Below are positions 14,069 to 22,275 of a stretch of 40,502 bases of DNA, piece by piece. The position numbers and the translations under genes were made by a program. Source of the stretch: Leidyana gryllorum EB-2025a (Eukaryota; Apicomplexa); contig JBLWGC010000066.1 in the NCBI GenBank assembly GCA_048772705.1, positions 1 through 40,502 of the forward strand, in the 5' to 3' direction. The notes beneath the pieces were generated by a model. It was not told the DNA's origin, made no database searches, and worked only from the letters and a program-made list of their open reading frames with translations. The first letter of the stretch is position 1. Every line of letters starts with the position of its first letter.

Positions 14069-14139
14069 GACTGGTCTGGGACTCGAACCCAGGACTTCTT
14101 CCACCCGAAGGAAGGATCATACCACTAGACCAAACAGCC
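14069..14139 (-). tRNA. tRNA-Pro(CGG)
   Basis: The anticodon arm CTTCC-TTCGGGT-GGAAG is intact. The 3' acceptor reads ACCAGTC instead of AACAGCC but still pairs with GGCTGTT at six of seven positions. Confidence 0.78.
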
Positions 14140-14229
14140 AGGTCCTCGGTAATGCAACCCACCGGGTACAGCCGAGAGACTGGTCATACTGTGTAAAGGA
14201 TCACGGAATGGCATGGGGCTTGCGCTACA

Positions 14230-14300
14230 GGCGACTAGCTCAGATGCTTGAGCGGTCACTCAGCGTGCGGAAGGGACTGGGCTCGATGCCTAGCCCATCC
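14230..14300 (+). tRNA. tRNA-Ala(AGC), drifted
   Basis: Loop TCAGCGT reads AGC. The anticodon stem has mismatches and the 3' acceptor (GCCCATCC) pairs incompletely. Confidence 0.5.
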
Positions 14301-14480
14301 AAACTATATGCATAGAATCTTCGCCAGTATAAGTACAGTTGGAACATCAACACTGTCTGCCAAAGCCCAGCAGGGGAAGTAGTAGTTTTCAAAGCACATC
14401 TCTACTTCCGGTGGGAGGGAATCTGGTGAGATGCCGGCACTTTCCCATTTGTCAGTGCCGTAGGGGGGAGGCTGAAGAGG

Positions 14481-14525
14481 CGGCTGTTTGGTTTAGTGGT
14501 ATGATTCTTCCTCGGGTAGGGAACG
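14481..14525 (+). pseudogene. tRNA-Pro 5' fragment
   Basis: Acceptor, D-arm and half of the anticodon arm of Pro, joined to the spacer of the following Asn gene as at 3512. Confidence 0.65.
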
Positions 14526-14534
14526 TTGCAACTG

Positions 14535-14607
14535 GGTCTTGTAGCTCAGTCGGCAGAGCGTGTGGCTGTTAACCACAAAGTCGCAGGTTCGAAACCTGCC
14601 AGAACCG
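14535..14607 (+). tRNA. tRNA-Asn(GTT)
   Basis: The anticodon arm TGTGG-CTGTTAA-CCACA reads GTT and the B box is GGTTCGAAACC. One acceptor mismatch (C4-A69). Confidence 0.9.
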
Positions 14608-14644
14608 GATTAAGAGGCACCCTAGACATTGACTGCGGTGCATG

Positions 14645-14704
14645 GCACTTGTGGTCTGCGACCCTTCAAAGATGATAGGGTTGGGTTGGGATCCTGGCAC
14701 GTGC
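14645..14704 (+). pseudogene. tRNA-Gly(TCC) pseudogene
   Basis: GCACTTGTGGTCTGCGACCCTTC and a final ACGTGCA mark the Gly(TCC) ancestry. D-loop bases, the anticodon stem and the T-arm are lost. Confidence 0.55.
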
Positions 14705-14817
14705 AGCCGTAGCCCGTCTGTCAGTTGTTGACTCAACACGGCACTCGACCCATCCCGGACAGCTAAGACAGGATCTGAGTTGTTGACTCAACAGGCTGCA
14801 ACCCGGCCATTCGCCCA

Positions 14818-14888
14818 GACGCTACTGGGACTCGAACCCAGAATGCCCGGTTCCGTAGACCGATGCCATATCCATTAGGCCATAGCGC
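14818..14888 (-). tRNA. tRNA-Arg(ACG)
   Basis: Acceptor GCGCTAT/GTAGCGT pairs fully with wobbles, anticodon arm TCGGT-CTACGGA-ACCGG, B box intact. Good gene. Confidence 0.93.
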
Positions 14889-15010
14889 CGACTAGCGGAG
14901 CCGTCAAATGGAAGTGTGTAGCGATCAAGACAGGACATGGGCAGCTACGCCCGCTGGTGGGTCCGGACAACTTCACCAACATCTCCCATTCGAGACATCG
15001 GGGACATACT

Positions 15011-15096
15011 ATCCAAGCCAGGATTCGGGCCTGGGTATGCACGGCCGGATCGTGCGGGTGAGAGCCGCATATCCTAGCCACTTAGACTACAGTGGA
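15011..15096 (-). pseudogene. Chimeric tRNA: Glu(CTC) 5' part, His 3' part
   Basis: On the minus strand an intact Glu acceptor, D-arm and anticodon arm (CTC) run into a second, His-derived 3' half (CCGTGCATACCCAGG to CTTGGAT). The acceptor cannot close. Carried in both duplication copies. Confidence 0.7.
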
Positions 15097-15241
15097 CAAC
15101 TCCCTCAGCTGCAGCTTTCGCCGAGAGCCGTACCCTCTTGACAAGACGTGGTCTGTCGGGTGAACCTACAACAAAGGGGTTGCAGAATCATGTTGTAGAA
15201 AGAGGAGGGTGTCTCTAGCAACCTCTGAAACATTGTAGCTG

Positions 15242-15314
15242 GGTCTTGTAGCTCAGTCGGCAGAGCGTGTGGCTGTTAACCACAAAGTCGCAGTTTCGAA
15301 ACCTGCCAGAACCG
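15242..15314 (+). tRNA. tRNA-Asn(GTT)
   Basis: The anticodon arm is intact. One T-stem change (CAGTTTCGAAACCTG) compared with 14535. Confidence 0.85.
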
Positions 15315-15362
15315 TTTCAGAGGCACCCCAGACACTGACTTGACTGCCCTGCTCTCGCAATG

Positions 15363-15408
15363 GCACCTGTGGTCTGCGACCCTTCAGAGTGACTCCCGCC
15401 ACGTGTAG
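15363..15408 (+). pseudogene. tRNA-Gly(TCC) remnant
   Basis: 5' acceptor/D-arm and CGACCCTTC survive; shorter still than 14645. Confidence 0.45.
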
Positions 15409-15420
15409 CCATACGTACTT

Positions 15421-15493
15421 TGGACGACCTGGGCATCGATCCCAGGACCTCTCGCATGCTAAGCGAGCGCTCTACCATTTGAGCTAGTCGCCC
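15421..15493 (-). tRNA. tRNA-Ala(AGC)
   Basis: The anticodon arm CTCGC-TTAGCAT-GCGAG reads AGC. Acceptor GGGCGAC/GTCGTCC is paired, with G3-T70. The similarity between duplication copies A and B ends at the 5' end of this gene. Confidence 0.94.
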
Positions 15494-15585
15494 GTTGCGC
15501 AGATCCGCTAGCGTACACAGGTCTTTACATAGAGGTGTCTCGAAGAGGGTACGGCTCTCGTCCAAAGCCTCAGCACGCGCGATTG

Positions 15586-15658
15586 TCCACTGTAGTCTAA
15601 GTGGTTAGGATATGCGGCTTTCACTCGCACAATCCGGGTTCAAGTCTCGGCAGTGGAA
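15586..15658 (+). tRNA. tRNA-Glu(TTC)
   Basis: The anticodon arm TGCGG-CTTTCAC-TCGCA has one G-T pair. Acceptor intact. The T-stem has one change. Confidence 0.88.
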
Positions 15659-15718
15659 ATCCAGATGAGTGTGCTTGTAGGCAACAGTTCCAATCTTCCT
15701 TTTAGGGAGATGGATTCA

Positions 15719-15791
15719 CACCGCCCACGGGGCTCGAACCCGCGACTGCAAGATTAAAAGTCTTGCGCTCTACCGACTGAGCTAGGGCGGC
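15719..15791 (-). tRNA. tRNA-Lys(TTT)
   Basis: Acceptor GCCGCCC/GGGCGGT, anticodon arm CAAGA-CTTTTAA-TCTTG, B box GGTTCGAGCCC. Intact. Confidence 0.95.
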
Positions 15792-15917
15792 AAGGAAGCT
15801 CTAAACTTAGTTACACCCTATTTACCGTTGGGTGGAGCAGTGGAAGTCATTGAACCGGTGCAATGTATTCCAGTAACTTCAGTCAATAGGACTGATGCGT
15901 GATCTCCGGCTAACATT

Positions 15918-15989
15918 GCCTTCTTAGCTTAAGGGCAGAGCATTCGCTTAGTAAGCGAAAGGTCGCCGGTTCGATTCCGGCAGAAGGCT
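15918..15989 (+). tRNA. tRNA-Thr(AGT)
   Basis: Perfect acceptor and anticodon arm TTCGC-TTAGTAA-GCGAA. One A-box change (CTTAAGGG). Confidence 0.92.
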
Positions 15990-16027
15990 CACTGCATCGA
16001 CTCGGCACCTGCAAGCTTATCGCAAAC

Positions 16028-16101
16028 TCCGTAGCTTAGCCATCAGAGAGTAAGTCTTTTAGCCACGAAGTCGCAGGTTTGGAACCTGCCAGTAACTGAG
16101 G
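16028..16101 (+). pseudogene. Unassigned tRNA-like, CCTCGTA family
   Basis: A-box-like GTAGCTTAGC and a T-arm CAGGTTTGGAACCTG resemble a tRNA, and the 3' half resembles Asn. The anticodon region (GTAAGTCTTTTAGCCACG) forms no standard 5-7-5 arm. Other copies at 34617, 37944 and 7382. Confidence 0.5.
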
Positions 16102-16108
16102 CACAGCG

Positions 16109-16180
16109 GGCTGTTTGGTCTAGTTATATGATTCTTCTTTCGGGTAGAAGAAGTCCTGTGTTCGATTCCCAGAAGAGCCC
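16109..16180 (+). tRNA. tRNA-Pro(CGG)
   Basis: The anticodon arm CTTCT-TTCGGGT-AGAAG: both strands differ from other Pro genes (CTTCC/GGAAG) yet still pair. The acceptor has one change (AAGAGCC). D-loop slightly altered. Confidence 0.82.
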
Positions 16181-16215
16181 GTCTGATAGTTGTTGACTCA
16201 ATGCCACGTTTCTCC

Positions 16216-16263
16216 AAGGTCGGCTACTATACGCGGCTCCCACTCGTATAATGCCGGATGATG
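16216..16263 (+). pseudogene. tRNA-Glu-derived remnant
   Basis: CTCCCAC-loop relic, as at 12077, without acceptor strands. Confidence 0.4.
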
Positions 16264-16305
16264 ACCACTCTCGAGTGTACCCAGTGGGTTGCACGACCGA
16301 CAGGC

Positions 16306-16377
16306 GGTTGTTTGGTCTAGTGGTATGATCCTTCCTTAGGGTGGAAGGAGTCCTGGGTTCGATTCCCAGAACAGCCC
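16306..16377 (+). tRNA. tRNA-Pro(AGG)
   Basis: The anticodon arm CTTCC-TTAGGGT-GGAAG reads AGG. Acceptor GGTTGTT/AACAGCC keeps pairing through one G-T. B box intact. Confidence 0.93.
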
Positions 16378-16512
16378 TCTTGGTTGTCGGTTGACCCGAT
16401 GAGATAAGCAGTTTTAGAACCAACGCAGCAAGCTCGTTAGCAGACTTCGGCACTCAAGGCAATTAACATCTCAAGAATCGCATTTCGGCTCCCTCTTCCA
16501 TGTTGCAGACCG

Positions 16513-16584
16513 AGCAGTGTAGCTCAGTGGAAGAGTGTTGGGCTCATAACCCAAAGGTCCGTCGATCGAAACGACGCACTGCTA
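16513..16584 (+). tRNA. initiator tRNA-Met(CAT)
   Basis: Same sequence type as 5371: AGCAGTG start, TTGGG-CTCATAA-CCCAA, T-loop GATCGAAAC. Intact. Confidence 0.95.
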
Positions 16585-16633
16585 AGTGTGCGCAGGAGGG
16601 AAACAGCTCTAGAATTGATTGGGTCGTGACCAA

Positions 16634-16705
16634 AGCCTTCTGCCGGAATCGAACTGGCGACCTTTCACTTACTAAGCGAATGCTCTGCCCCTAAGCTAAG
16701 AAGGC
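16634..16705 (-). tRNA. tRNA-Thr(AGT)
   Basis: The anticodon arm TTCGC-TTAGTAA-GTGAA has one G-T pair, and the T-stem has one C-to-A-type mismatch. Acceptor intact. Confidence 0.87.
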
Positions 16706-16819
16706 AATGTTAGCTGGCGATCACGCATCAGTCCCTATTGACTGAAGTTACTGGAGGTCAATGACTTCCACTGCTCCACCCAACGGTAAATAGGGTGTAA
16801 CTAAGTTTAGAGCCTCCTT

Positions 16820-16892
16820 GCCGCCCTAGCTCAGTCGGTAGACCCCAAGACTTTTAATCTTGCAGTCGCGTGTTCGAGCCCCGCGGGCGGTG
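16820..16892 (+). tRNA. tRNA-Lys(TTT), D-stem damaged
   Basis: Acceptor, anticodon arm (TTT) and T-arm are mostly intact. The 3' D-stem reads GACCCC in place of GAGCGC, which breaks the D-stem. Confidence 0.7.
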
Positions 16893-17006
16893 CGAGGCAA
16901 GCTTGCCAGGAGAAGTGCTTGATTCAACTCCCAAAAAGTCCGTTTTGAAGTAGGTTGCAGACAGCTCAACGCGGAAACCCCAGACTACTTATTTCCATGC
17001 TGCATT

Positions 17007-17087
17007 GCGAGAATGCCCGAGAGGTTAAGGGGGTGGCCTTAAGATCCACTGGTTGATTCCGCATCTGTTCGAACCCCACTTCTCGGA
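17007..17087 (+). tRNA. tRNA-Leu(TAA)
   Basis: Class II tRNA; loop CTTAAGA reads TAA between GTGGC and TCCAC. The final acceptor pair is lost (TTCTCGG), and the T-stem is weaker than at 32850. Confidence 0.8.
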
Positions 17088-17183
17088 CGCTTGCAAACAC
17101 GCCGGCCTTTAGCCTCAGACGTCTTACCAGTTTCGAGATTCCACGGACAAAAACCGGGTGGTGCGACGAACCAACAACACTGC

Positions 17184-17263
17184 GGCAAGATGGCCGAGTG
17201 GTCCAAGGCGCTGTGTTCAGGCCGCAGTCCGAAAGGGCGTGGGTTCGAATCCCACTCTTGTCA
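17184..17263 (+). tRNA. tRNA-Leu(CAG)
   Basis: The anticodon arm CTGTG-TTCAGGC-CGCAG; intact class II gene. It occupies the place that Leu(AAG) has in copy A, so the two copies differ in anticodon here. Confidence 0.94.
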
Positions 17264-17395
17264 GCGGTTGTAGTCAGGACAACCTGCGACTTCAACCCAG
17301 CATGCCCCCACGATGCGCGCGGGACAGCCCGCCGTGCACGTGGCACCCGGCTAACTTTTGTCGATACAACTGACACATGATTCTCCAGCTAAACT
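17264..17395. repeat. Conserved Leu-Thr spacer, copy B
   Basis: Near-identical to 8329-8462. Its conservation relative to most spacers supports recent common descent of the two modules. Confidence 0.75.
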
Positions 17396-17467
17396 GCCTT
17401 CTTAGCTTAGGGGCAGAGCGTTCGCTTCGTAAGCGAGAAGTCGCCGGTTCGATTCCGGCAGAAGGCT
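17396..17467 (+). tRNA. tRNA-Thr(CGT)
   Basis: Perfect acceptor, anticodon arm TTCGC-TTCGTAA-GCGAG, canonical boxes. It is the complete form of the stub at 8463. Confidence 0.95.
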
Positions 17468-17533
17468 TTGATGCATCGATAGGCTTCTAAGGAATGGCTG
17501 TCACCACGTACAAGATTCACAAGATCGTGTTCT

Positions 17534-17604
17534 GCATCTGTGGTCTAGTGGAAGAGTCGCTCGCTGCCATCGAGATAACCCGTGTGCAATTCCCGACAGC
17601 TGCA
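17534..17604 (+). pseudogene. tRNA-Gly(GCC) pseudogene
   Basis: Loop CTGCCAT still reads GCC. The B box is ruined (GTGTGCAATTCC) and the D-loop is shortened. Confidence 0.6.
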
Positions 17605-17649
17605 AAATGATAGCATGATGAGTTCGTCGGCGGTTCCGATTCTGACCGT

Positions 17650-17710
17650 GGGAGTGGAGAGGATCGAACTCTCGACTTCAGGATTGTGAGACCCACGCGC
17701 TACCGACTAG
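17650..17710 (-). pseudogene. elongator tRNA-Met, interrupted in the D-arm; loop reads CAC
   Basis: 3' acceptor, T-arm and anticodon arm are present, with CTCACAA (CAC) in place of CTCATAA. The gene stops in the D-arm at the 3-kb insert. Its 5' end (CTGCGCCACACTCCC on the plus strand) resumes at about 20766. Confidence 0.75.
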
Positions 17711-18612
17711 TTTGCCTGTAACCTTTGGTTCGGCGTTTCGGTCGGCTTCGATGGCTGTTGTGACTGCTGTTTGCTTTTGGATTATGTGGTTTATGTGTGT
17801 TTATCGCTGCATTGTACTGTGTTTGCGTGTTTGCGAATGTTTAGCTTTCAATTCTCTACACGTTGCGGTTGCTGTAGCGTGCGCAAATACGGTCTGATGT
17901 GGTGTGTATTGTGCTAATAAAAGACTGTGACGATATAGTTGTGTTGCTTAGTATGTTGACAGGTATCGTGCTTGTTATGTATTGATTTGTGAGACTATAT
18001 GAGCTGGAGATGCATGATTGTATGAGTGTATGGCGTGTATTTTGGTAACTGTGCTGTGATGTGTAGTGTGCTCAGTTTGCTAAAGTGAATATGGAGCAAC
18101 TTGGATGGTTATGTGTGAGTGATATTGGTTTAGATGGTTTGTCTGTTAGGGTGTGAGGGGTCTAGAGTGAGTTAGCGATTTGCTCGTTGATTGAGGGAGT
18201 ATTTGTAGACGTATAAAAGCTTGTAATGCTAGATATAGGGGAATCAATGAGATTGGAGTTGAATTGAGAGTGTTGAGAAGAATGTCATGAGTCCAATGCG
18301 TATCGTGGACATTATGTATTGGAGTGAATGGGTATCTGTAAGAATATGTGTGTGGAGTCAAGTTATGCATAGGATTTGGGTGTTGATTCGGACGATATGA
18401 ATTTGGCTTATGATAGGTAGGTTAATGGGAAGTATATTCACAATTGGGATGTAGTTCAAGGTGTGGTAAGAGGGCGGTGGTCAGTTGTTTGCTATAAAAC
18501 ATTGAGAGAGTGTATATATGCTAAGAGTTATGAGTATTCGAATTGTTAGTGTACGAGCGGGATGTTAAGGCTCATATGTACGTTGAGTAATAGTGTGCGT
18601 GAAGAAGTATTG
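17711..18612. other. G/T-rich non-coding stretch
   Basis: The plus strand is strongly enriched in G and T, with many TGTG and GTAT steps and AT-richer than the array. No tRNA, no long reading frame and no repeat unit were found. A strand bias like this can arise from one-directional transcription or replication, which the sequence does not prove. Confidence 0.6.
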
Positions 18613-18666
18613 ATGGGGTGTGGGGAGCGCCCTTGTCGCTTCGCTCGGGCGCTTCCCCGTACCCAT
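18613..18666. repeat. Long G/C-rich hairpin
   Basis: GGGGAGCGCCC (18622-18632) pairs with GGGCGCTTCCCC (18647-18658) apart from one bulge. ATGGG/CCCAT extends it outward. The loop contains CGCTTCG. It stands alone in AT-rich surroundings. Could be a folded RNA, a terminator-like site or an element end. Confidence 0.75.
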
Positions 18667-18828
18667 TGTTTCTGTGAGATTTATTTATTGATGGAATAGT
18701 TAGCAACCTATCGTGAATGTGATAAGTAGAACGAACCAATCATCAATCTTGCGTGCAATTGCTCTGGAACGATATGTACGAGTTCAAACGACTTGTAGAG
18801 AAGTGTCATTTAAGTACCTATCGAGTAG

Positions 18829-19862
18829 CAAAAAAGTGTGAAACAAGTGTCAAACAACTCGGAAACCAGTGTCAAACAAGCCTGGAACATGTTGCAAACA
18901 AGTGTGAAACATGTCGCATGTGTCAAAGATGTCGCAAACATATCGCAAACGAGTGTCAAACAGGTGTGAAACATGTGGCAACAAACAAGTGGCAAACATG
19001 TGTGTCACACGTGGCAAACAAGTAGCAAACAAGTGTCAAAGATGTGGCAAACATATCGCAAACAGGTGTCAAACGAGTGTCAAACAAGTGTGAAACATGT
19101 GGCAAACATGTAGGAAACAAGTGGCAAACGTGTGTAACACGTGGCAAACAAGTAGCAAAACAAGTGCCAAAGATGTCGCAAACATGTCGCAAACAAGTGT
19201 CAAACGAGTGTCAAACAAGTGTGAAACATGTGGCAAACAGGTAGGAAACAAGTGGCAAACGTGTGTGTAACACGTGGCAAACAAGTAGCAAAACAAGTGC
19301 CAAAGATGTCGCAAACATGTCGCAAACAAGTGTCAAACGAGTGTCAAACAAGTGTGGAACATGTGGCAAAAAAGTGTTAAACATGTGGCGAACAAGTCTC
19401 AACGGAGTTTCAAACAAGTGTTAAACATGTGGCAAAGAACTGGCAAGCAAGTGTAAAGCATGTGGCAAACAAGTTTCAAAGAAGTATCAAACAAGTGTCA
19501 AACAAGTGTGGAACATGTGGGAAAAAAGGGTTAAACATGTGGCGAACAGGTCTCAACGGAGTTTCAAAGAAGTGTTAAACATGTGGCAAAGAAGTGGCAA
19601 ACACGTGTCAAACGAGTATCAAACAAGTGTGAAATATGTGGCAGAAAAGTGTTTAACATGTGGCGAACAAGTCTCAACTGAGTGTCAAAGAAGTATGAAA
19701 GATGTGGCAAAGAAGTGGCAAGCAAGTGTAAAGCATGTGGCAAACAAGTTTCAAAGAAGTATCAAACAAGTAGCAAGCAAGTAGGAAACAACTGTGAAAC
19801 AGGTAGCAAACAAGTGTCAAACATGTCGCAAACAAGTCTCGAACATGTTGCAAAGGGGTATT
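18829..19862. repeat. 11-bp minisatellite, about 90 units
   Basis: Consensus CAAGTGTCAAA with variants (CATGTGGCAAA, CAAGTAGCAAA). Three successive copies of a higher-order block of about 12 units (about 130 bp) run from about 19020 to 19400. Because 11 is not a multiple of three, all three frames stay open and give repetitive Cys/Lys/Val-rich translations, which I do not take as protein. Confidence 0.9.
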
Positions 19863-19947
19863 GAAGGTGCTGCAAAGAGATGTGTAACACAAGTATCATC
19901 TGGTACAAGTTGCACACTGGTGACGAACTCTGCTTTTTTGAAAAATT

Positions 19948-20080
19948 TGGTAAGGGGTTAAGGATGACGACATGAAAATTCCGATGAATTAGTAACGGGT
20001 TAAGGATGACGACATGAAAAAACACCGATAAACTTGTAACGAGATAAGGGTGACGACATCAAAAAATGTGATAAATTTCG
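19948..20080. repeat. Three tandem copies of a 45-bp repeat
   Basis: Core GGTTAAGGATGACGACATGA, then an A-run and GATAAA-type tail, occurs three times with increasing divergence (19948, 19992, 20036). Confidence 0.85.
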
Positions 20081-20318
20081 CTTAGAGACACCCAATAACC
20101 TCAGTAGACGAGAAAGACGGTAGGGGAGACTGAGAATGACTCAATGAGATGTTAGCTGGGGCGTCACTGGATGCTGGTTGGGGCAGGTAGCGAATGGGGG
20201 TCAGTTGGCTGGGATAAAAACTGCACAACGGGGAGGTGAGGCTCTGGTCGCAAAGTGGCGAAGCTCCTTGGGGGCGTTCTGGGATGTGTGGGGATGAGGT
20301 GTGGGAACTTACTTGGTG

Positions 20319-20768
20319 TGGGAACGTGCCAGACCAGTCTGAGTGGCACGAGGTCACGTCTTGGGAACATCTGGGGGGGAAGAAAGCGAGCGCGAGCGAG
20401 AAGAGGGCTTTTTGGATCTGAAAACAAAAATAACAGTCCAAGTCCCACGTCTTGCACACCAAATCTTGGGAAAAGTGGCTCGTTTGGGCTGCTATCTGTT
20501 GCTTGCGAGCCGCACGAGAGCTAAATTAAGGAGTCTGACGACCCTTACATCTCGATGGGAGGCTAGCTTGCTGTAGCGAACGAGCCAATTGAAGTTCGGG
20601 AAGTCTCATTTTTGCAAAAATCAGGCCTTCTCGTGTCTCAGACAGCTCGAGCCTAATCAAATTCCTATTTCACTAAAAGTCGTTTCTGTTACCCCCTAAG
20701 AACCCCCAAAAAAACCTACGGTAATGGTCGGGCTCACCCTTGCGGGTTTCGCCGACCTGCACAACTGC
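20319..20768. other. Block shared with copy A (8481-9030)
   Basis: Near-identical to 8481-9030 but lacks about 100 bases present there. Ends with the hairpin GGTCGG...CCGACC (20727-20758) just before the Met acceptor relic. Confidence 0.75.
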
Positions 20769-20862
20769 GCCACACTCCCTAGTGAAAGTTCTCTCGATGC
20801 ATCTCCTCCTGTCAAAAGGGTGCACATGATGTTGTATCCACAACACACCCGCCTAGTCGGGC

Positions 20863-20913
20863 CGGGGCTCAACCTCGAACTTGGACTTATTAGGCTCACC
20901 ATTAAAGTGACCG
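20863..20913 (-). pseudogene. tRNA-Ile-like pseudogene
   Basis: Copy B of 9131; loop CTAATAA reads AAT, the other arms are incomplete. Confidence 0.45.
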
Positions 20914-21111
20914 AAAATACGCAGAGTTGAGGTAAACAATCACTGGACCAAGTAGCCGACTGATGCGCTCAGCAAAGCACCATGATTGGCCTCGTCCACC
21001 CGGCCGAACACTTATTTCAAAGCCTAATACTGACATGGAGTAGGGGTTGTACCCACACCACTCACAACTCGCATGGGAATTCTGAGGGAACGTGTGATCC
21101 GTTGCACTCTC

Positions 21112-21194
21112 AGCAAGGTGGCAGAGTGTTTGAGGCGGCGGCTTGCTAAGCCGTTGGGTCTCACCCACGTGAGTTCAAATCTCACCATTGTCCG
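21112..21194 (+). tRNA. tRNA-Ser(GCT)
   Basis: Class II; loop TTGCTAA reads GCT, T-arm GTGAG-TTCAAAT-CTCAC perfect. The acceptor is imperfect at its outer pairs. Confidence 0.75.
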
Positions 21195-21399
21195 TGGCAC
21201 TCGGGGAGAGCGCAACTGCTTCAATGATTGAACTGAGGCTCCACCTCAGATCTCCAATAGTGGCACTTCCAGCTCTTAAGCTCAGAAATGGGACTCAGAT
21301 TCCGGGGTGGTCCAAGGTGACATTCTGGATATCGATCCAATAGCGCGGCAAGCAGAGGCAAAAGGTTCTCGAACCGGTGCCAAGTGTCGTCGCAGAAGT

Positions 21400-21473
21400 G
21401 GTCGCGTAGCTCAGTCGGTTAGAGCGTGAGCCTAATAAGCTCAAAGTCCCCGGTTCGAGCCCGGGCGTGACCA
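21400..21473 (+). tRNA. tRNA-Ile(AAT)
   Basis: Identical in structure to 9679. Intact. Confidence 0.94.
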
Positions 21474-21564
21474 AGGGAGTGGATGCCTGATACAGCGTTG
21501 CCTCGAGGAAATCCCAGCATTCTACGACGAATACGGATGGAATCTGTTACTAAGTCCGACAGGT

Positions 21565-21646
21565 GGCAACTTGCCCGAGTGGTGCAGGGGGTAGACTAGA
21601 AATCTACTGGGCCTGGCCCGCGTTGGTTCAAATCCAGCAGTTGTCG
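21565..21646 (+). tRNA. tRNA-Ser(AGA)
   Basis: Anticodon arm GTAGA-CTAGAAA-TCTAC, acceptor GGCAACT/AGTTGTC, T-arm intact. Clean version of 9852. Confidence 0.92.
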
Positions 21647-21709
21647 TGCGATGTGATTGGAGCGTCAAACACAACTCACGCATGAAACTCAACCATGTGC
21701 TATCTCCTC

Positions 21710-21780
21710 TGCATCTGCTCGGAATCGAACCCGGGTCGTCTCGATGGCAACGAGACATTCTATCACTAGACCACAGATAC
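21710..21780 (-). tRNA. tRNA-Gly(GCC)
   Basis: The anticodon arm is intact; small changes at the end of the T-stem and one acceptor pair. Confidence 0.82.
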
Positions 21781-21979
21781 AGAACATGATCTCGCTGCAT
21801 CTTGTACGTGGTGACAGCCGTTGTTAGAGAGCCTATCGATGGATCAAAGGGCACAAAACCCGATAGCCTGACATGTGAAGTGGCTCTACTCCCAGAGCTG
21901 GAACTTCCGTAGTATGTCGGATGCGCTTGTCAGCCCAACAGACTACAAACGCTTGGAGTGACGGGACAGAAAGCGAGTT

Positions 21980-22058
21980 GGCAACATGGCCGGATGGTCT
22001 GCAGGCACTGTGTGCAAGCCGCAGTCCGAAAAGGCGTTGGTGGGATCGCGCGCTTGTC
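21980..22058 (+). pseudogene. tRNA-Leu-like copy, loop CAA
   Basis: Anticodon arm CTGTG-TGCAAGC-CGCAG is paired. T-loop GGTGGGATCGCGC has lost the B box, as in 10278. Confidence 0.5.
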
Positions 22059-22129
22059 AACCGTTGTATTGTATTGGCACTCAGTCCCCTCAGTTCACTG
22101 ATAGACAGGTCGTTCGACCTACACACTGC

Positions 22130-22199
22130 TGCACCTGGCGGGACTCAAACCCGGGTCACCACCTTGGAAGGGTCGCATCGACCCTTAGACCACAAATGC
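22130..22199 (-). tRNA. tRNA-Gly(TCC)
   Basis: Anticodon arm CGACC-CTTCCAA-GGTGG, acceptor GCATTTG/CAGGTGC paired with wobbles. T-loop TTTGAGT. Confidence 0.78.
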
Positions 22200-22275
22200 A
22201 ATTGCGGAAGAGCTGCAGTAACCAAAGAGACTAGGGCGATTTCTGCGTTAAGCTGTCTGCAACCTACTCCAACAC

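Larger units (their letters stand above)
17711..20768. mobile_element. tRNA-free insert of about 3 kb inside a Met tRNA
   Basis: The only long stretch without tRNA sequence. It splits an elongator Met gene in the D-arm, with ACT on both sides as a possible 3-bp duplication. It holds, in order, a G/T-rich segment, a long hairpin, an 11-bp minisatellite, a triplicated 45-bp repeat and the block shared with 8481-9030. No transposase, no terminal repeats and no credible coding region are seen, so its class is unknown. Confidence 0.5.

Noticed and set aside
18753-19784. Cys/Lys/Val-rich repetitive protein frames on both strands
   Set aside because: An 11-bp repeat without stops reads open in every frame. 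The pattern is explained by the minisatellite.
18829-19862. CRISPR array
   Set aside because: Units are 11 bp in direct tandem with no unique spacers, and the window is eukaryotic.
20082-20524. Overlapping frames of 90-126 codons in the block shared with 8481
   Set aside because: Low-complexity Pro/Ser or Arg/Lys-rich translations on both strands, no start context, and the frame is not kept between the two copies over its length.
17711-20768. Helitron or Polinton identity for the 3-kb insert
   Set aside because: A CTAG end followed by T and AGT-like borders can be read into the left edge, but the matching opposite end, terminal repeats and any diagnostic gene are missing.
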